NCBI GenBank assembly: GCA_021791845.1 | Contig: JAJYVT010000002.1 | Span: 41,347-105,346 of the forward strand | Length of the DNA: 64,000 nucleotides | Source: Actinomycetes bacterium | GTDB lineage: Bacteria; Actinomycetota; Acidimicrobiia; Acidimicrobiales; RAAP-2 | Direction: 5' to 3' | Shown here: positions 61,231-64,000 of the stretch, piece by piece | Position numbering within the stretch: the stretch's first letter is position 1 | Layout of the letters: the number at the start of each line of letters is the position of its first letter | Position numbers and translations under genes: made by a program | The notes under the pieces: generated by a model | What the model saw: only the letters and a program-made list of their open reading frames with translations | Told to the model about the DNA's origin: nothing | Databases searched by the model: none

Positions 61231-63270
61231 CTATCGAGCGTCCCCGACCGACAGTGGGACGAGCTGGCGCTCCAGCGTGGCCGCGTCGCGGGCAGGCTCC
61301 AGGCAGGTGAACTGGCGGCACACGTACGCCGCGCCGTCCTCGCGCCCTTCCCACAGCGCCGACGGCCGCCGCTCGCCCCAGGCCAGCACGGCGTCGGGGA
61401 GCCAGCGGCGCCGGGCGGTCTCGAGCAGGTCGGGCCGGTCGCCGGCGACAACGATCTCGACCCCTTCGTCCGCCAGCGCCAGCGCCGGGACCAGGTCGGG
61501 GACGGCCATGGGCTGGGTGGCGAGCAGGGGCGCGCCGAGCTCGACGATCCGCTCGCCCGCCCGCCGCCACCGGTCCTCGCCGGTGAGCCCGCCGAGACGC
61601 AGGAGGGCGGTGGCGGCCGCGGCGTTGGCCGAGGGCAGGGCGCCGTCCACGACGTCCTTGCCTCGCACGATCAGGTGCTCGGCGTCGCTGCCGGTGGTGA
61701 AGACCCCGCCTCGGGCGTCGTCCCAGAAGAGCGTCAGCAGCGCGGTGGCGATCTCCTCGCCCCGCTCCGCCCACCGGGCCGACCCGGTCAGCTCGGCCAG
61801 GCGGGTGCAGGACTCGATCAGCCAGGCGTGGTCGGCGGCAAAGGCGGGGATCGCTGCACCGTCGGCACCCGCGGGCACCCGCACCCGGAGCCATCGGCCG
61901 TCCGGCCGGCGGTTGGCGGCAAAGAGCGCCTCGGCCAGGTCCACCGCAGCGTCGGCCCACCGGGCCGAGCCGCAGGCCGCCGCCGCCTCGGCCAGGGTGG
62001 CGGCGAACATGGCGTTCCACTCGGTGACGACCTTGTCGTCCCGCGCCGGCTGGGGCCGACGCCGCCGGGCGGCCAGGAGGGCGAGGCGGGCGGCCTCGAT
62101 CTCGGCCGGGCGCTCGAGGGCCGCACCGAGCGGGCGGTGGGGGATGCTGCGGCCCTCCCAGTTGCCCGCCTCGGTCACGGCGTACCAGGCGCACACCTCG
62201 GAAGCGGCATGGGCCAGGCCGGCGCCGCGTAGGGCCTCCTCCACCTCGGCCGGCGTCCAGACGGCGTGGCCGCCCTCGACACCCGCGGCGTCGGCGTCGA
62301 GGGAGGCGCACAGGCCGCCGCCGGGCGCAGCCATGGTCTCCAAGGTGGCGTCGATGGTCTCGGTCGCCACCTGGAGGTAGCCGGCGTGCCCGGTGGCCTG
62401 CCAGGCGTGGAGGTAGGCGCGGGCGAGGAGCGCCTGGTCGGTGAGCATCTTCTCGAAGTGGGGGACGAGCCAGCGGGCGTCGGTGGAGTAGCGGGCGAAC
62501 CCGCCCTCCAGGTGGTCGTACATGCCGCCGGCGGCCATGGCGTCCAACGTCCGCGTCGCCATGGCCAGGGAGGTCGGGTCCCCGGTGCGGGCATGGTGTC
62601 GCAGGCACACCTCGACGAGCGTCGGCCGGGGGAACTTGGGCGCCGGGCCGAAGCCGCCCCAGGTCGCGTCGAAGCGCTGCGCCAGTGTGGCGGCCAAGTC
62701 GTCGAGCACGCCGGGCCAGCTGGGACGCGCCGGCGCGTCGGGGGCGCCGGCCAGGCGGTCGACCACGAGCGCCTCGCTCGCCACCGCCCCGGCCAGGGCC
62801 TCGGCCTGCGCCTCCACGTCCTGCCGCCGGTCGGCCCAGGCCGCGGCGACCGACGCGACCACCCGGCGGAACGACGGGATGCCGTGGCGGTCGACCGGGG
62901 GGAAGTAGGTGCCGGCAAAGAAGGGCCGGCCGTCGGGCGTGCAGAACACCGACATCGGCCACCCGCCGGCACCGGTCATGGCCTGGACCGCCGCCATGTA
63001 GACGGCGTCCACGTCGGGGCGCTCCTCCCGGTCGACCTTGACCGAGACGAACGAGCGGGCGAGGTCGGCCGCCGTCGACGCGTCCTCGAAGCTCTCGTGC
63101 GCCATGACATGGCACCAGTGGCACGCGGCGTAGCCGATGGAGACGAACAGGGGCTTGTCCTCCGCCCGGGCCCGCTCGAGGGCGTCGGCGCCCCACGGGT
63201 ACCAGTCGACCGGGTTGCTCGCGTGCTGGCGGAGGTAGGGGCTCGCAGCCCCGGCGAGGCGGTTCACCAC
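61231..63270 (-). CDS. YyaL/DUF255 thioredoxin-domain protein
   Basis: The 679-residue protein starts [26 protein letters not shown], the DUF255 hallmark, and has a thioredoxin-like active site [14 protein letters not shown] near residue 50. A long (alpha/alpha)6-barrel-like region follows ([46 protein letters not shown]). The function is unknown; the fold suggests an enzyme acting on sugars or glycans. Two GTGs, 63270 and 63267, open the frame. TACGAT (63280-63275) ends 7 bases before 63267, so a leaderless start at 63267 is likely. It is divergent from the SDR. Confidence 0.88.
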   Translation of the reverse strand: MVNRLAGAASPYLRQHASNPVDWYPWGADALERARAEDKPLFVSIGYAACHWCHVMAHESFEDASTAADLARSFVSVKVDREERPDVDAVYMAAVQAMTGAGGWPMSVFCTPDGRPFFAGTYFPPVDRHGIPSFRRVVASVAAAWADRRQDVEAQAEALAGAVASEALVVDRLAGAPDAPARPSWPGVLDDLAATLAQRFDATWGGFGPAPKFPRPTLVEVCLRHHARTGDPTSLAMATRTLDAMAAGGMYDHLEGGFARYSTDARWLVPHFEKMLTDQALLARAYLHAWQATGHAGYLQVATETIDATLETMAAPGGGLCASLDADAAGVEGGHAVWTPAEVEEALRGAGLAHAASEVCAWYAVTEAGNWEGRSIPHRPLGAALERPAEIEAARLALLAARRRRPQPARDDKVVTEWNAMFAATLAEAAAACGSARWADAAVDLAEALFAANRRPDGRWLRVRVPAGADGAAIPAFAADHAWLIESCTRLAELTGSARWAERGEEIATALLTLFWDDARGGVFTTGSDAEHLIVRGKDVVDGALPSANAAAATALLRLGGLTGEDRWRRAGERIVELGAPLLATQPMAVPDLVPALALADEGVEIVVAGDRPDLLETARRRWLPDAVLAWGERRPSALWEGREDGAAYVCRQFTCLEPARDAATLERQLVPLSVGDAR

Positions 63271-63274
63271 TCCG

Positions 63275-63301
63275 ATCGTAGGGAGCGGGCGTCGGTATGG
63301 T
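63275..63301. promoter_or_regulatory. divergent -10 elements for two leaderless genes
   Basis: On the minus strand TACGAT (63280-63275) serves the YyaL-type gene. On the plus strand TATGGT (63296-63301) ends 7 bases before the SDR ATG at 63309. The two start sites are about 40 bp apart. Confidence 0.6.
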
Positions 63302-63308
63302 GTCGCCC

Positions 63309-64000
63309 ATGGACATCCGCCTGGACGGCAAGGTGGCGCTCGTCACGGGGGCCAGCCGCGGCATCGGGCTGGCCATCGCCCGCCGCTTGGCCGAGTCGGG
63401 GGCGGCGGTGATGCTCTCCTCCCGAAAGGCCGAGGCGCTGGAGGAGGCCGCGGCCGGGCTGGACGGGGTGGGCGGCCCCGTCACCTGGCACGTCGCCCAC
63501 GCGGGGGACCCCGGACAGGCGGCCGCCTGCGTGGACGCCTGCGTCGAGCGGTTCGGCGCCCTCGACGTCCTCGTCAACAACGCCGCCACCAACCCGCACT
63601 TCGGGCCCATGCTCGACATCGACGAGGCCCGGGCCAAGAAGACGGTCGAGGTGAACCAGCTCGGCATCCTCTGGTGGTGCCAGGCGGCGTGGCGGTCGGC
63701 CATGGCCGAGCGCGGCGGCGCGATCCTCAACGTGGCGTCGGTGGGAGGGCTGGGCCCCGAACCGGGGATCGGCTGGTACAACGCCACCAAGGCGGCCGTC
63801 ATCCACGTGACCAAGCAGCTGGCCTACGAGCTCGCCCCTCGCGTCCGGGTGAACGCCGTCGCGCCGGGGCTCGTCCGGACCCACTTCGCCCGCGCCCTGT
63901 GGGAGCCGTTCGAGGAGCAGGTCGCGGCGCGCCTCCCCCTGCGACGGATCGGCGAGCCCGACGACATCGCCACCGCCGCCCTGTTCCTCGTCTCGGACGC
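63309..64000 (+). CDS. short-chain dehydrogenase/reductase, 3' end beyond the window
   Basis: The visible 230 residues have the SDR NAD(P) motif VTGASRGIGLAIA, VNNAAT, the serine in LNVASVGGLG and the Tyr-Lys pair in WYNATKAAV, followed by VNAVAPGLVRTHFA. The sequence stops at ALFLVSDA, close to the normal C-terminus, so about 20 residues are missing. It could be a ketoacyl reductase or an alcohol dehydrogenase; context does not decide. TATGGT ends 7 bases before the ATG, so it is probably leaderless. Confidence 0.92.
   Translation, partial: MDIRLDGKVALVTGASRGIGLAIARRLAESGAAVMLSSRKAEALEEAAAGLDGVGGPVTWHVAHAGDPGQAAACVDACVERFGALDVLVNNAATNPHFGPMLDIDEARAKKTVEVNQLGILWWCQAAWRSAMAERGGAILNVASVGGLGPEPGIGWYNATKAAVIHVTKQLAYELAPRVRVNAVAPGLVRTHFARALWEPFEEQVAARLPLRRIGEPDDIATAALFLVSD

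Overview
The window is a very GC-rich chromosomal segment of an actinomycete. The evidence is wag31/divIVA, sepF, a proteasome activator of the Bpa type, EgtB/EgtD, a DevR/DosR-type regulator, a MhuD-type haem oxygenase, DUF2630 and DUF3040 proteins, and a murE with the meso-DAP signature. The dcw cluster has no murF or murD at its usual sites. A deep-branching actinobacterial class such as Acidimicrobiia would fit, but that placement is an inference. I saw no rRNA, tRNA, prophage, insertion sequence or CRISPR array.

Layout. 1-8.1 kb: a membrane protein cut by the left edge, a SixA-like phosphatase, an AlkB-like dioxygenase behind a perfect LexA box, a candidate small RNA, an acyl-CoA synthetase, a MarR regulator, a membrane protein plus rhodanese/metallo-beta-lactamase pair, a DinB-fold protein and a phosphoribosyltransferase. 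8.2-11.9 kb: an acetyltransferase, deacetylase and Usp operon, then an orphan DevR-like regulator and a membrane protein behind paired DevR-like boxes. 12-17.3 kb: a MhuD-like protein with a Gly-His-Pro insert, then an AurF-type diiron oxygenase, flavin monooxygenase and SDR operon divergent from a MerR regulator. 17.3-23.5 kb: a Lon protease, a DUF2630 protein, an encapsulated ferritin with its encapsulin shell, and an orphan cytochrome b6-like protein behind two more DevR-like boxes. 23.4-34.5 kb: egtD-egtB, a sulfatase, a DrrAB-type ABC exporter, msrA, LapA-like and DUF3040 proteins, a ROK kinase, an HNH nuclease and a lipoate-ligase-like protein.

34.7-53.8 kb is the division and cell-wall cluster: mraZ, rsmH, ftsL, ftsI, murE, mraY, ftsW, murG, murC, murB, ftsQ, ftsZ, a YggS-type PLP protein, sepF, yggT, divIVA, a DksA/TraR protein with a histone-like tail, lspA and rluD. 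Most stop and start codons overlap by 4 bases. mraZ and ftsZ have well-formed promoters (TTGACC, 17 bp, then TAAAGT or TATCGT), and mraZ carries three 10-bp-phased AAGTGG boxes typical of MraZ autoregulation. 53.9-64 kb: a group-2 sigma factor behind an iterated operator, a histidine phosphatase, an Rrf2 regulator, a phosphodiesterase, Bpa, an RDD protein, two unknown proteins, a YyaL-type thioredoxin-domain protein and an SDR cut by the right edge.

Three themes run through the window. First, many genes seem to be transcribed leaderless: a TANNNT box ends 6-8 bases before the start codon. Second, one DevR-like 14-bp box recurs upstream of devR's neighbour, the cytochrome gene and possibly the acetyltransferase operon. 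Third, four genes seem to start at CTG inside a CTGA stop/start overlap.
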